From Arsenophonus sp031446125 (GTDB lineage: Bacteria > Pseudomonadota > Gammaproteobacteria > Enterobacterales > Enterobacteriaceae): a stretch of 64,000 nucleotides of DNA. Location of the stretch: contig CP132909.1 of NCBI GenBank assembly GCA_031446125.1, positions 682,001 to 746,000 of the forward strand, given 5' to 3'. The notes under the pieces are model-generated. The model was given only the letters and a program-made list of their open reading frames with translations. It was not told the DNA's origin and made no database searches. A program made the position numbers and the translations under genes. Below, in pieces: positions 1-9,072 of this stretch; the stretch's first letter is position 1, and each line of letters opens with the position of its first letter.

Positions 1-234
1 ACAATGTTAACAATTAGTGGTTATACCGGATATAAATATCTTATAGTTTCTACTTTAATTAGTTTATGGTGGCTAAAAATTTCCATCTCTGGTTTCAAAA
101 AAAATAACAATGATCAACTTTGGGCAAGAAAAATATTTATTTTTTCTCTTCTAGCTATTACATTCCTTAGTATTATGATGTCTATTGACCCTATTTTTTC
201 TATTGAACCCACATTTATTTATATAACATTATAA
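1..234 (+). CDS. cyoE: Protoheme IX farnesyltransferase (heme O synthase), C-terminal part
   Basis: The open frame enters from the left edge, so only about 77 C-terminal residues are visible. The stretch GYTGYKYL, then a hydrophobic helix with WWL, then WARKIF and a last helix with MMSID, matches the end of E. coli CyoE residue by residue. CyoE is an inner-membrane UbiA-type prenyltransferase that adds a farnesyl group to heme B to make heme O for cytochrome bo3 oxidase. The gene is normally last in cyoABCDE, which would lie to the left. The next gene is yajR, as in E. coli. The ATG at position 4 is internal and not a start. Confidence 0.93.
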   Translation, partial: TMLTISGYTGYKYLIVSTLISLWWLKISISGFKKNNNDQLWARKIFIFSLLAITFLSIMMSIDPIFSIEPTFIYITL

Positions 235-417
235 TTTATATAAAAAATTGAAAATAAATTAAAATAAAATATAAATTTGAACAAGTTAGATTATATTATT
301 AAAATAATCACTTTTTATATCTAGTAATACTTTTAAAAATATATTAACTAATTCAAAAAATAGTTTTATAATGTTAATTTAAAAATTTTATAATAAATTA
401 TTAATCATAATATCTTG

Positions 418-1587
418 ATGACACCTAAAGAAATAAAAGCAACTTTTGGATTAGGATCGGTATTCATATTACGTATGCTAGGTATGTTAATGGTACTACC
501 AATACTAACTAGTTATGGAAAAGATCTAAAAGATGCTAATGATTTTTTATTAGGATTAGCAATTGGAATGTATGGTATTACCCAAGCTTTATTACAAATT
601 CCAATGGGTTTAATGTCTGATAGATTTGGGCGAAAAAAAATCATTATTAATGGTTTATGGATCTTTATTATTGGTAGTATAATCGCTGCATCAACAAATT
701 CTATTTGGGGTGTTATTATTGGTAGAACTTTACAAGGTTCAGGTGCTATTTCTTCAACTATCATAGCATTACTTACAGATCTTATTCATGAAAAAAACAG
801 AACAAAAGCTATAGCTTTTCTTGGTATAAGCTTCGGTATTACTTTTGCTATTTCAATAATTATAGGTCCAATTATCACTCATATTATCGGATTACATGGT
901 CTTTTTTGGATCATAAGTTTATTGGGTATGGCAGCAATATTAATAATTAAGTTTTATGTACCTGATCCTCCATATAACATTTTAAATAATGATATCAATT
1001 TTATAAAAAAAACAATAAAAAATATAATTAAAAATCTAGAACTACTAAAACTTAATTATGGTATTTTTTGTTTACATAGTTTACTGATAATAAATTTCAT
1101 AGCTGTTCCATTAATCATGATTGATGCAGGAATTCCAACTTATCAACACTGGCAGATATATTTAAGCACTTTACTTATTGCTTTTATAAGCATCATACCT
1201 TTTATTATTTACGCAAATAATGAATCTCGAACAAAAAAAATATTTTTATTATGTATCATAATTTTATTTATATCTGAATTAATATTTTATTTTTGTAATC
1301 AAAAATTTCTATTAATATTGACTGGGCTTCAACTATTTTTTATCGCGTTTAATGTTCTGGAAACATTATTACCTGCACTTGTCACTAAAACAATAGATAA
1401 GAAATATAAAGGAACTGCAATGAGCATTTATTCTACTAGTCAATTTCTAGGTGTTGCCTCAGGAGGAATTCTTGGCGGATTTTTATTGCAATTAAACAAT
1501 GGCAATTATATTTTTATTGCAGGAATAGTGTTTTGTGCATTTTGGTTTTTAATAAATTTTAAGATGCATATCTCTATTAAAATGTAA
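418..1587 (+). CDS. yajR: Major facilitator superfamily transporter, YajR-like, short form
   Basis: A multi-pass inner-membrane protein of about 389 residues with an MFS fold of roughly 12 helices. MFS motif A reads GLMSDRFGRKK near residues 63-73, and GRTLQGSGA is the conserved stretch near helix 4. It aligns with E. coli YajR from MTPKE onward, so ATG 418 is preferred over the in-frame TTG at 415. It stops just after the last membrane helix. E. coli YajR has about 65 more residues forming a cytosolic ferredoxin-like YAM domain, which is absent here. The substrate is unknown. It sits beside cyoE as in E. coli and is probably a drug/proton antiporter-type carrier by family. Confidence 0.88.
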   Translation: MTPKEIKATFGLGSVFILRMLGMLMVLPILTSYGKDLKDANDFLLGLAIGMYGITQALLQIPMGLMSDRFGRKKIIINGLWIFIIGSIIAASTNSIWGVIIGRTLQGSGAISSTIIALLTDLIHEKNRTKAIAFLGISFGITFAISIIIGPIITHIIGLHGLFWIISLLGMAAILIIKFYVPDPPYNILNNDINFIKKTIKNIIKNLELLKLNYGIFCLHSLLIINFIAVPLIMIDAGIPTYQHWQIYLSTLLIAFISIIPFIIYANNESRTKKIFLLCIIILFISELIFYFCNQKFLLILTGLQLFFIAFNVLETLLPALVTKTIDKKYKGTAMSIYSTSQFLGVASGGILGGFLLQLNNGNYIFIAGIVFCAFWFLINFKMHISIKM

Positions 1588-1682
1588 ATAAAATTTATGA
1601 AATTTTAAAAAACAAAAATATAAAAATCAAAAAAAAACATGATACTGCATTAATCACCAATCGATTCTGGACAATACAAATA

Positions 1683-2603
1683 ATGATATCTCAAATAATA
1701 AAACTGTCATTTATCAATAAACTGCAATGGGTACAAAATCGCACAAATCAAATATTATTAGATCAATTTAAAAAACTCCCATTAAATCAAACAAAGCTTA
1801 TTACAGCCATGAAATATGGAACATTAATTGGTGGAAAAAGACTCAGACCTTTTTTAGTATATACTATTGGTGAAATGTTAAATGTTTCCAAAGAAAATTT
1901 AGACATCCCTGCTGCAGCTATTGAATGTATTCATGCATATTCATTAATCCATGATGATTTACCTTCAATGGATAACGATTTTATACGTCGTGGAAACCCA
2001 ACATGCCATGCTACTTTCGGTGAAGCACATGCAATTTTAGCGGGAGATGCATTACAAACATTAGCATTTGACATTTTATCAAATGCCAACATGCCTGATG
2101 TAAATGATAAGCATCGTCTTGCTATGATACGTGAACTAGTTAATGCTACTGGAGTAGAAGGTATGTGCGGAGGACAGGCATTAGATATTGAATCAGAGGA
2201 AAACATTGACTTGCACAAATTAGAATGTATTCATAATAAAAAAACAGGTGCTTTAATTCGAGCTGCAATCCGCATGAGCATACTTGCTTCTAATCATCAA
2301 AAAATAGCATTAATAAAATTATTAGATAATTACGCGAATACTATTGGTTTAATATTTCAAATTCATGACGATATTATTGATATAATTACTGATACAAAAT
2401 TTCTTCAAAAAAATCAAAACATGAATCAAAAAAACAAAAAAACTACCTATCCATTATTAATAGGTCTGGACGAAACAAAGAAAAAAATAAAAATTTTATA
2501 CAAAAAAGCATTAAATATTCTTGAGATTTTAGAAAAAAAATATGAATTTAACATAGCAACATTAAAAAATTTTACACACTTCATGATCAAACGCAAAAAC
2601 TAA
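1683..2603 (+). CDS. ispA: Farnesyl diphosphate synthase (geranyltranstransferase)
   Basis: IspA condenses dimethylallyl diphosphate or geranyl diphosphate with isopentenyl diphosphate to give farnesyl diphosphate, the precursor of undecaprenyl and quinone chains and of heme O. The first aspartate-rich motif, DDLPSMD, is at residues 91-97. GGKRLRPFLVY comes before it, and the second motif, HDDIID, lies near residue 230. The length of 306 residues is close to E. coli (299). It is followed by dxs as in E. coli, but xseB, which normally precedes it, is missing. The N-terminus is a little longer than in E. coli; ATG 1683 is the first start in the frame. Confidence 0.96.
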   Translation: MISQIIKLSFINKLQWVQNRTNQILLDQFKKLPLNQTKLITAMKYGTLIGGKRLRPFLVYTIGEMLNVSKENLDIPAAAIECIHAYSLIHDDLPSMDNDFIRRGNPTCHATFGEAHAILAGDALQTLAFDILSNANMPDVNDKHRLAMIRELVNATGVEGMCGGQALDIESEENIDLHKLECIHNKKTGALIRAAIRMSILASNHQKIALIKLLDNYANTIGLIFQIHDDIIDIITDTKFLQKNQNMNQKNKKTTYPLLIGLDETKKKIKILYKKALNILEILEKKYEFNIATLKNFTHFMIKRKN

Positions 2604-2705
2604 TTTTCTTAATCTAAAAACATAACATATTATAATTATAGAAAATTTTTAAAATATTATCGCATTATTCACATCAACAAAAAATAATTATTAAATAAAA
2701 AAAAT

Positions 2706-4613
2706 ATGAGTATTGATATCAATTACTATCCAATTTTATCACGAATAAATACACCAAAAGAACTACGACTTTTACCAACAAAAAAATTAGAAAAATTGTG
2801 TAAAGAATTAAGAGAATTTTTATTAAAAACTGTCAGCCTTTCCAGTGGACATTTTGCTTCTGGATTAGGCACCATTGAATTAACTGTTGCTTTACATTAT
2901 GTCTATAAAACACCATTTGATAATCTTATTTGGGATGTAGGACATCAAGCATATCCACACAAAATATTAACCGGTCGCCGTGATACAATTTGCACAATCA
3001 GAAAAAAAAATGGTTTGCATCCATTTCCTTGTCGTACAGAAAGCGAATATGACAGTTTTAGCGTCGGCCATTCATCTACTTCTATAAGTGCAGGACTGGG
3101 AATGGCAGTAGCTGCAGAATATGAAAAAAAAAATAGAAAAACTGTTTGTATAATTGGTGATGGAGCAATTACTGCAGGTATCGCTTTTGAAGCCATAAAT
3201 CATGCTGGTGATATCCATAAAGACATACTAATAATTCTCAATGATAACAAAATGTCTATTTCAAAAAATGTTGGTGCATTAAATCATCATTTATCAAAAA
3301 TTTTATCCAATAATTTATATTTTAACTTACATGAAGAAAGAAAAAAAATATTTTCCAATATACCACCAATTAATTTTTTTTTGCAAAAAATAGAAAAACA
3401 TCTGAGAATAATAAAACCAAGTACTATATTTGAAAAATTAGGGTTTAATTATATCGGGCCAATTTATGGTCATGATGTATTAAAATTGATGCATACATTA
3501 AAAAATATTCGCAAACTAAAAGGTCCAAAATTTTTACATATAATTACAAAAAAAGGAAAAGGTTATATGCCAGCTGAAAAAGATCCAATTGCCTGGCACG
3601 CTGTACCTAAATTTAATTTATCAAGTTTTTCTTTACCTAAGAATAATAATACTCAATTAACTTTTTCAGAAATTTTTGGTGACTGGTTATGTGAAGAAGC
3701 AGCAAATGATCCTAAACTAATCGCAATTACACCAGCTATGAGAGAAGGATCAGGAATGGTTAAATTTTCACAAACCTATCCAAAACAATATTTTGATGTA
3801 GCTATTGCTGAACAACATGCTGTTACTTTTGCAGCTGGTCTTGCCATCGGAGGTTATAAACCTGTTGTGGCTATTTATTCCACTTTTTTACAACGCGCAT
3901 ATGATCAAGTCATTCACGATGTTGCTATTCAAAAATTACCCATTCTTTTTGCTATTGACAGAGCAGGTATAGTTGGAGAAGACGGACAAACTCATCAAGG
4001 TGCTTTTGATTTATCTTTTTTGCGTTGTTTGCCCAACATGATTATTATGTCTCCTAGCAATGAAAATGAATGTCGACAAATGTTACATACTGCTTATCAT
4101 TACAAAAAGGGGCCAATAGCAGTTCGCTATCCAAAAGGGGTGGGATCTGGTATGACTTTAAAACCTTTATCAAAAATTAAAATTGGCAAAGGTCTAATTT
4201 GTAGAAAAGGAACAAAAATTGCAATTCTTAATTTTGGGACATTACTAATGGAAGCTATGAAAGCAGGAGAAATACTAAACATAACAGTTGTTGACATGAG
4301 ATTTGTAAAACCTTTAGATGAAAGATTAATACTAAAAATAATAAAAAAGCATAAATTATTAGTAACATTAGAAGAAAATTCAATTATCGGAGGAGCTGGT
4401 AGCGGTGTAAATGAATTTTTATTAAAAAATAATTATATGGTACCTGTAATTAATCTAGGTTTACCAGATAAATTTATAACACAAGGCAACAAAAAAGAAA
4501 TACAAACTGAATTAGGTCTTCATTCAAATGGAATAATAGAAGCAATTAAAAATTTTTATTATAAAAAAAATCTAAAAAAGAAAAAAAATAAGAAATTAAC
4601 AAAAAAAAATTAA
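2706..4613 (+). CDS. dxs: 1-deoxy-D-xylulose-5-phosphate synthase
   Basis: Dxs is the first enzyme of the MEP isoprenoid pathway. It joins pyruvate and glyceraldehyde 3-phosphate using thiamine diphosphate. Visible signatures are the GDGAITAG cofactor-binding motif followed by the NDNKMSIS region, the catalytic glutamate in AIAEQHAVTFAAG, and the C-terminal transketolase-like domain. The 635 residues exceed the 620 of E. coli because of an added lysine-rich tail encoded by A-tracts. The tail runs to the convergent stop of pgpA, with a 4-bp overlap. It follows ispA directly and supplies the pathway that ispA continues. Confidence 0.97.
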   Translation: MSIDINYYPILSRINTPKELRLLPTKKLEKLCKELREFLLKTVSLSSGHFASGLGTIELTVALHYVYKTPFDNLIWDVGHQAYPHKILTGRRDTICTIRKKNGLHPFPCRTESEYDSFSVGHSSTSISAGLGMAVAAEYEKKNRKTVCIIGDGAITAGIAFEAINHAGDIHKDILIILNDNKMSISKNVGALNHHLSKILSNNLYFNLHEERKKIFSNIPPINFFLQKIEKHLRIIKPSTIFEKLGFNYIGPIYGHDVLKLMHTLKNIRKLKGPKFLHIITKKGKGYMPAEKDPIAWHAVPKFNLSSFSLPKNNNTQLTFSEIFGDWLCEEAANDPKLIAITPAMREGSGMVKFSQTYPKQYFDVAIAEQHAVTFAAGLAIGGYKPVVAIYSTFLQRAYDQVIHDVAIQKLPILFAIDRAGIVGEDGQTHQGAFDLSFLRCLPNMIIMSPSNENECRQMLHTAYHYKKGPIAVRYPKGVGSGMTLKPLSKIKIGKGLICRKGTKIAILNFGTLLMEAMKAGEILNITVVDMRFVKPLDERLILKIIKKHKLLVTLEENSIIGGAGSGVNEFLLKNNYMVPVINLGLPDKFITQGNKKEIQTELGLHSNGIIEAIKNFYYKKNLKKKKNKKLTKKN

Positions 4614-5098
4614 AAAAATAATACAAAATACTGTATCATTAACAAAGTAATTACAGAAAAAAAAGCTGCTATTACATCATCAAACATAATACCAAAACCT
4701 CCCAATATTTTTTTATGGAACCAAATAATAGGCCAAGGCTTCAATATATCAAAAAATCGAAAAATAATAAATGCTATTAATAACCATTCTAGATTAATTA
4801 TATTAATAGACATAAGTGTTAACCACATTCCAACAAATTCATCCAAAACAATACTGCTATGATCGTATATTTTTATAACATCTGAAATTTTTTGACAAAT
4901 TATAACGCCTATAAAAAAAAAGAAGATAATAGCAAAAAAATGCCACCAAATAGGTATTAACCAATGCATTAATAACCAAAATGGAATAGAAACTAATGAC
5001 GCTATTGTCCCTGGAGCCACTGGAGACAAACCACTACCAAATCCAGTGCCAAACAAATATAAAAGATCAAAAAGAGTTAAAAAAGATTTTTTATTCAT
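4610..5098 (-). CDS. pgpA: Phosphatidylglycerophosphatase A
   Basis: PgpA is an inner-membrane phosphatase that converts phosphatidylglycerophosphate to phosphatidylglycerol. The protein has 162 residues against about 172 in E. coli. The N-terminal block FGTGFGSGLSPVAPGTIASL, the central VLDEFVGMW and the FRFFDILKPWP stretch are family hallmarks that carry the acidic metal-binding residues. Several hydrophobic helices follow. In E. coli pgpA lies downstream of nusB-thiL; here thiL is gone and about 300 bp of non-coding DNA separates pgpA from nusB. The gene converges on dxs and the two stops overlap. Confidence 0.93.
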   Translation of the reverse strand: MNKKSFLTLFDLLYLFGTGFGSGLSPVAPGTIASLVSIPFWLLMHWLIPIWWHFFAIIFFFFIGVIICQKISDVIKIYDHSSIVLDEFVGMWLTLMSINIINLEWLLIAFIIFRFFDILKPWPIIWFHKKILGGFGIMFDDVIAAFFSVITLLMIQYFVLFF

Positions 5099-5399
5099 AA
5101 TTTTTAAAATAATTTTTTTTTAAAAAATTGTTATAAAAAAAATTGGATTTTAAAAGTCCAGAATCTATTTTATAATAAAAAATTATTAATTTTTATAGTT
5201 TTTAAAAAAAATTAAAGCTTACTATTAATATTTTTAGAATTACAACAAAATTAAAAAATAAGAAAAATAATATTTTTACATGATTATTTTTTAGATAAAA
5301 TTAGTTATAATCGTTTTACAAAAAAATACTAATTATTTAGCAAATACACTAAAAATTTTATAATAAAATAATATTTTAAATATATTTATTTATTAAATA
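5099..5399. other. Non-coding spacer where thiL is expected
   Basis: AT-rich sequence with no supportable reading frame between nusB and pgpA. In E. coli this place holds thiL (thiamine-monophosphate kinase). No thiL-like translation is recognisable on either strand, so the gene looks fully eroded. Confidence 0.6.
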
Positions 5400-5813
5400 T
5401 TACTTTTTACGTGCAATATTAACGACCTTATCTAAAATAGCATTAATAAATATATGGCTTTTTTCTGCACCAAACACTTTTGCTAATTCAATTGCTTCAT
5501 TAATAATAACTTTATAAGGTACATCATTACAGTAAAAAAGTTCAAAAGTAGCTAAACGTAAAACAGATTTTTCTATATAACCAAGTTGCTTAATATGACG
5601 AAAAAGATAAGGGGTAATTTTTTTATCTAATTCAGAAACGTTATTGGATACACCAGTTACTAATTCATGAAAATAAGAAACATCAACATTGGACATATCT
5701 TGTTCAGAAAAAAAACCTATTTCAATATCATCAATACTATTTCCTGATAATTCCCAGGAGTAAATTGCTTGTACAGCACACTCCCTTGCTCGATGACGAG
5801 TGGTAAATTTCAC
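5400..5813 (-). CDS. nusB: Transcription antitermination factor NusB
   Basis: NusB binds boxA RNA with NusE (ribosomal protein S10) and assembles the rRNA antitermination complex. The protein has 137 residues (139 in E. coli). It opens with RHRARECAVQAIYSWELS, has a central R-x-ATFELFYCNDVP stretch, and ends with KVFGAEKSHIFINAILDKV, all typical of NusB. Both of its usual targets are in this window: two boxA sites in the rRNA operon and rpsJ encoding S10. It lies 26 bp downstream of ribH, as in the E. coli ribD-ribH-nusB unit. Confidence 0.96.
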   Translation of the reverse strand: MKFTTRHRARECAVQAIYSWELSGNSIDDIEIGFFSEQDMSNVDVSYFHELVTGVSNNVSELDKKITPYLFRHIKQLGYIEKSVLRLATFELFYCNDVPYKVIINEAIELAKVFGAEKSHIFINAILDKVVNIARKK

Positions 5814-5839
5814 AAATTTTCCTATTTTGTAAAAAAATA

Positions 5840-6310
5840 TTAATTTTTAATGTCATGAATTATATTGATCATTTCAAGTACAGACAGAGCAGCATCTACA
5901 CCTTTATTTCCGGATTTAGTACCTGAACGCTCAATTGCTTGTTCAATATTTTCTGTTATTAACACTCCAAAACCGACAGGAATATTACTTTTCATGACAG
6001 TATTAGCAATTCCAGAACTACATAAATCAAAAAGATATGAAAAATGTTGCGTTTCACCACGTATAATAGTAGAAAGTGCAATAATTCCATCATATTTTTT
6101 TGTATCTGATAATGTTTTAATTATTAAAGGCAGTTCATAAGAGCCGGGCAACCAGACTACTGTTATATTTTCTTTTTTTACCAAACCAACACGTTCTAAA
6201 GTATCGATAGCTCCTTTTAATAAACTATTATTGATAAAATGATTAAAACGTGCAATAGCTATTGCTATACGGGCTTTAGGTGCTGTTATAAAACTTTTTA
6301 TGATATGCAT
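5840..6310 (-). CDS. ribH: 6,7-dimethyl-8-ribityllumazine synthase
   Basis: Lumazine synthase (called ribE in some E. coli annotations) condenses the ribityl pyrimidine with 3,4-dihydroxybutanone phosphate, the penultimate step of riboflavin synthesis. Conserved blocks are ARFNHFINNSLLKGA, PGSYELPL, the phosphate-binding IRGETQHF and GVLITENIEQAIERSGTK. An upstream in-frame ATG at 6322 exists, but ATG 6310 has an AGAGA ribosome-binding sequence five bases before it and gives exactly the 156 residues of the E. coli protein. The neighbours ribD and nusB match the E. coli unit. The other rib genes are outside this window. Confidence 0.96.
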   Translation of the reverse strand: MHIIKSFITAPKARIAIAIARFNHFINNSLLKGAIDTLERVGLVKKENITVVWLPGSYELPLIIKTLSDTKKYDGIIALSTIIRGETQHFSYLFDLCSSGIANTVMKSNIPVGFGVLITENIEQAIERSGTKSGNKGVDAALSVLEMINIIHDIKN

Positions 6311-6458
6311 AAAATCTCTCATTTAAAGCTAAAAATTAGAATAATAATATCATATTTTCGTATATTGATTAAATTTTATGTAAATATATGAATAATATTT
6401 GTCTTATTATGTACGTCTATAAATTCACTTAATACTTTTATTATCATTAGAAAAAAAT

Positions 6459-7568
6459 CTACAATGGTCGTAACCTTAAACGTACATCAACACCGATACA
6501 TTCAACATTAATAAATTTAAATAAAGCAGCATGACTTATTTTTTTAAATTCTGGAACATTAAATAAACCTTTTGCATGCTCACCTAAAATTTTCGGTGCA
6601 ATATATATAATTAATTCATCAATTAATTTTAATCGCAATAAAGAACCAGCTAATGTTGGTCCACTTTCAATAAAAATTGAATTGATATTTCTTTTGCCAA
6701 GTTCTATCATCATTAACATCAAATCAAATTCTTTTTTATAACTAGGTATAATAATTTCTTTTACATTATCAACCCAATTGTGTAAAATTGATTGAGAACG
6801 AATCAACCAACACTCCCCTCCAACTCTTGTAATTAAATGTTCAGAAGTAACTTGATTTTTTCTATCTAAAACAATTCTTATTGGCTGTCGAATTTGTTTT
6901 TCAGGATAAATATTTTTTAATTTAAATGTAAAATCTTTCCAGCGAACATTTAAAGAAGGATTGTCACTCACAACTGTACTACTAGTAGTTAAAACTGCAC
7001 AAGATTTTGCTCTAAAATTTTGTACATCTTTTCGAGATTTCAAAGAAGTTAGCCATTTACTTTTACCTGAAGAAAGTGCTGTTTTACCATCAAGTGATGC
7101 CGCTAATTTAAGCTGAACATATGGAAAACCAGTACGCATTCTTTTTAAAAAACCTCGATTTAAATCTTCTGCTTCCTTTATTAATAAACCGTGTAATACT
7201 TGTATTCCAGCTTTTTGTAACTTTAAGAGACCACGTCCTCTAATTTTAGGATTAGGATCTTTCATAGAAACACAAACACAAATGATGCCTGAATCAATTA
7301 AAGCATTGACACAAGGAGGGGTTTTGCCATAATGAATACAAGGTTCTAATGTAACATAAGCTGTTGCACCTTGAGCCCTTTTACCAGCCATTTTTAAAGC
7401 ATTAATCTCCGCATGTGATTCTCCTGCTTTAGAATGAAAACCTTCACCAACAATTTTACCATCATAAACAATGACACACCCAACATTTGGATTTGGAGAT
7501 GTAGTAAATTGCCCTTTTTTTGCTAAATATAATGCACGGTACATAAATTTTTTTTTACATAATATCAT
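6459..7568 (-). CDS. ribD: Bifunctional riboflavin biosynthesis deaminase/reductase
   Basis: RibD deaminates the diaminopyrimidine product of GTP cyclohydrolase II and then reduces its ribosyl side chain. The N-terminal deaminase domain shows the zinc motif HAEINAL, then PCIHYGKTPPC. The C-terminal reductase domain starts near residue 150, with KLAASLDGKTA, and contains FIESGPTLAGSLL. The length of 369 residues equals the family norm (367 in E. coli). The serine usual after PC is isoleucine here, a position away from the zinc ligands. The gene leads the ribD-ribH-nusB unit; nrdR, which precedes it in E. coli, is missing. Confidence 0.96.
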   Translation of the reverse strand: MILCKKKFMYRALYLAKKGQFTTSPNPNVGCVIVYDGKIVGEGFHSKAGESHAEINALKMAGKRAQGATAYVTLEPCIHYGKTPPCVNALIDSGIICVCVSMKDPNPKIRGRGLLKLQKAGIQVLHGLLIKEAEDLNRGFLKRMRTGFPYVQLKLAASLDGKTALSSGKSKWLTSLKSRKDVQNFRAKSCAVLTTSSTVVSDNPSLNVRWKDFTFKLKNIYPEKQIRQPIRIVLDRKNQVTSEHLITRVGGECWLIRSQSILHNWVDNVKEIIIPSYKKEFDLMLMMIELGKRNINSIFIESGPTLAGSLLRLKLIDELIIYIAPKILGEHAKGLFNVPEFKKISHAALFKFINVECIGVDVRLRLRPL

Positions 7569-8084
7569 TTTTAATCCTGTAAAGTAGTATTTTCTTGATA
7601 AAATTCACATATATCTTCAAAATTACGATACAAAGAAAAAACGCATATAAGAAAATTTATCTATTTTTTAATGTTACTATTTCTGTCTGCTGATTATATT
7701 TTTTAAAAAAAATATTTTCCTGTTGCTGGTAAAAAAAATTATTAAATATCTGTTTCTAAATTACAAAAAGTTATAAATAATTTTTTTAATACTTTTTTAT
7801 ACCTTTTTTATCTTATATTAATCAAATAATTAACATGTATTACCATTTTTTATTACAAGATATATAAACAATGAAACTATTTAAAAAAAGTGATATTACG
7901 TTTATGACATAAAGTACATTCTTAAAGAATCTTAAACCATCTTCAAATAAAATAGATAAATTTAATATTGAAAAAATATAGAACAGAGAATAAGATACAT
8001 TTTCTTTATTATATTTTTACTACTCTGCTTAAAGAACTTTATTAAAACATTAGAATCAATGTAAATAATTACAATTGATAATAT
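7569..8084. other. Non-coding spacer between ribD and secF
   Basis: About 516 bp of AT-rich DNA. In E. coli nrdR, yajI, tsx and yajD occupy this interval. I see no coding remnant, tRNA or strong hairpin. It must hold the promoter of the ribD-ribH-nusB unit close to 7569-7650, but no convincing -35/-10 pair stands out. Confidence 0.5.
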
Positions 8085-9050
8085 TTATTTCAAATAGTTT
8101 TGATTATCCTCTTCTTTTAATAAAATTATTGGAAATAAATGTTTTCGTTCTATTCCCATTATCAAAACTAATGAAGAAGCAACATAAATAGAAGAAATAC
8201 TTCCAATAATCACACCAATTAAAAACACCAATGAAAATCCTTTAAGCATTAAACCACCAAATATATAAAGCATTAATACTACCAATAAAGTACTTACTGA
8301 TGTAATTAATGTTCTTTTTAATGTTTGTGTTAAAGAAAAATTAATTATCAAATAAGAAGACACATTATGTATTTTGTAAAAATTTTCGCGAATACGATCA
8401 AAAATAACAATACTATCATTTAATGAATACCCGATCACTGACATTAATGCAGCAAGAACAGTCATATTAAATTCAACCTGAAATAATGATAATATCCCTA
8501 ATATAAAAATTATATCATGTATTAACGTAATTACAGTAGCAGATGCCAAACGCCATTCAAAACGTATGCTAATATAAATCAAAATACCAATAAAAGCCGA
8601 TAAAATGGCTATTAATCCTTTTTTAAATAATTCATCTCCTACGCTCGGTCCAACAAATTCAATTCTCTTTAAAAATGCTTTATTATCAATATTTTTATTA
8701 ATTATGGAAATAATAGATTTATCAATAGTTTTATCTTTTAAATTTTGATTAGGAGGTAAGCGAATTATAATATTATGAACACTACCAAAATGCTGAATTA
8801 ATATTTTTTTATGACCATAAAAAATTAAATTTTCTCTAACTTTATCTATATTTATCAATTTACTAAAACTAATTTCAAGAACCGTACCACCAGTAAATTC
8901 TAATCCAAAATAAAAACCTTTGAATGTAATAATCGTTAGTGAAATAACAACTAAAAGAATTGAAATAAAAAATGCAAAATAATTTAAAGACATGAAGTCA
9001 ATAATTTTATATTTATTATTTAAATATTTTACCGTATAACTTTGCAACAC
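8085..9050 (-). CDS. secF: Protein translocase subunit SecF
   Basis: SecF pairs with SecD in the inner membrane, where the complex uses the proton gradient to pull proteins through SecYEG. Six membrane helices flank a periplasmic P4 domain. Signatures are GLEFTGGTVLEI, RIEFVGPSVGDEL and the GYSLNDSIVIFDRIREN loop. The reading frame is open to 9107, overlapping secD. GTG 9050 has AAGGAA seven bases upstream, leaves 22 bp after secD, and gives 321 residues (323 in E. coli) with SYTVKYL matching the E. coli N-terminus, so I place the start there. Confidence 0.93.
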   Translation of the reverse strand: MLQSYTVKYLNNKYKIIDFMSLNYFAFFISILLVVISLTIITFKGFYFGLEFTGGTVLEISFSKLINIDKVRENLIFYGHKKILIQHFGSVHNIIIRLPPNQNLKDKTIDKSIISIINKNIDNKAFLKRIEFVGPSVGDELFKKGLIAILSAFIGILIYISIRFEWRLASATVITLIHDIIFILGILSLFQVEFNMTVLAALMSVIGYSLNDSIVIFDRIRENFYKIHNVSSYLIINFSLTQTLKRTLITSVSTLLVVLMLYIFGGLMLKGFSLVFLIGVIIGSISSIYVASSLVLIMGIERKHLFPIILLKEEDNQNYLK

Positions 9051-9072
9051 AATCAAATTCCTTAAAAATGTC

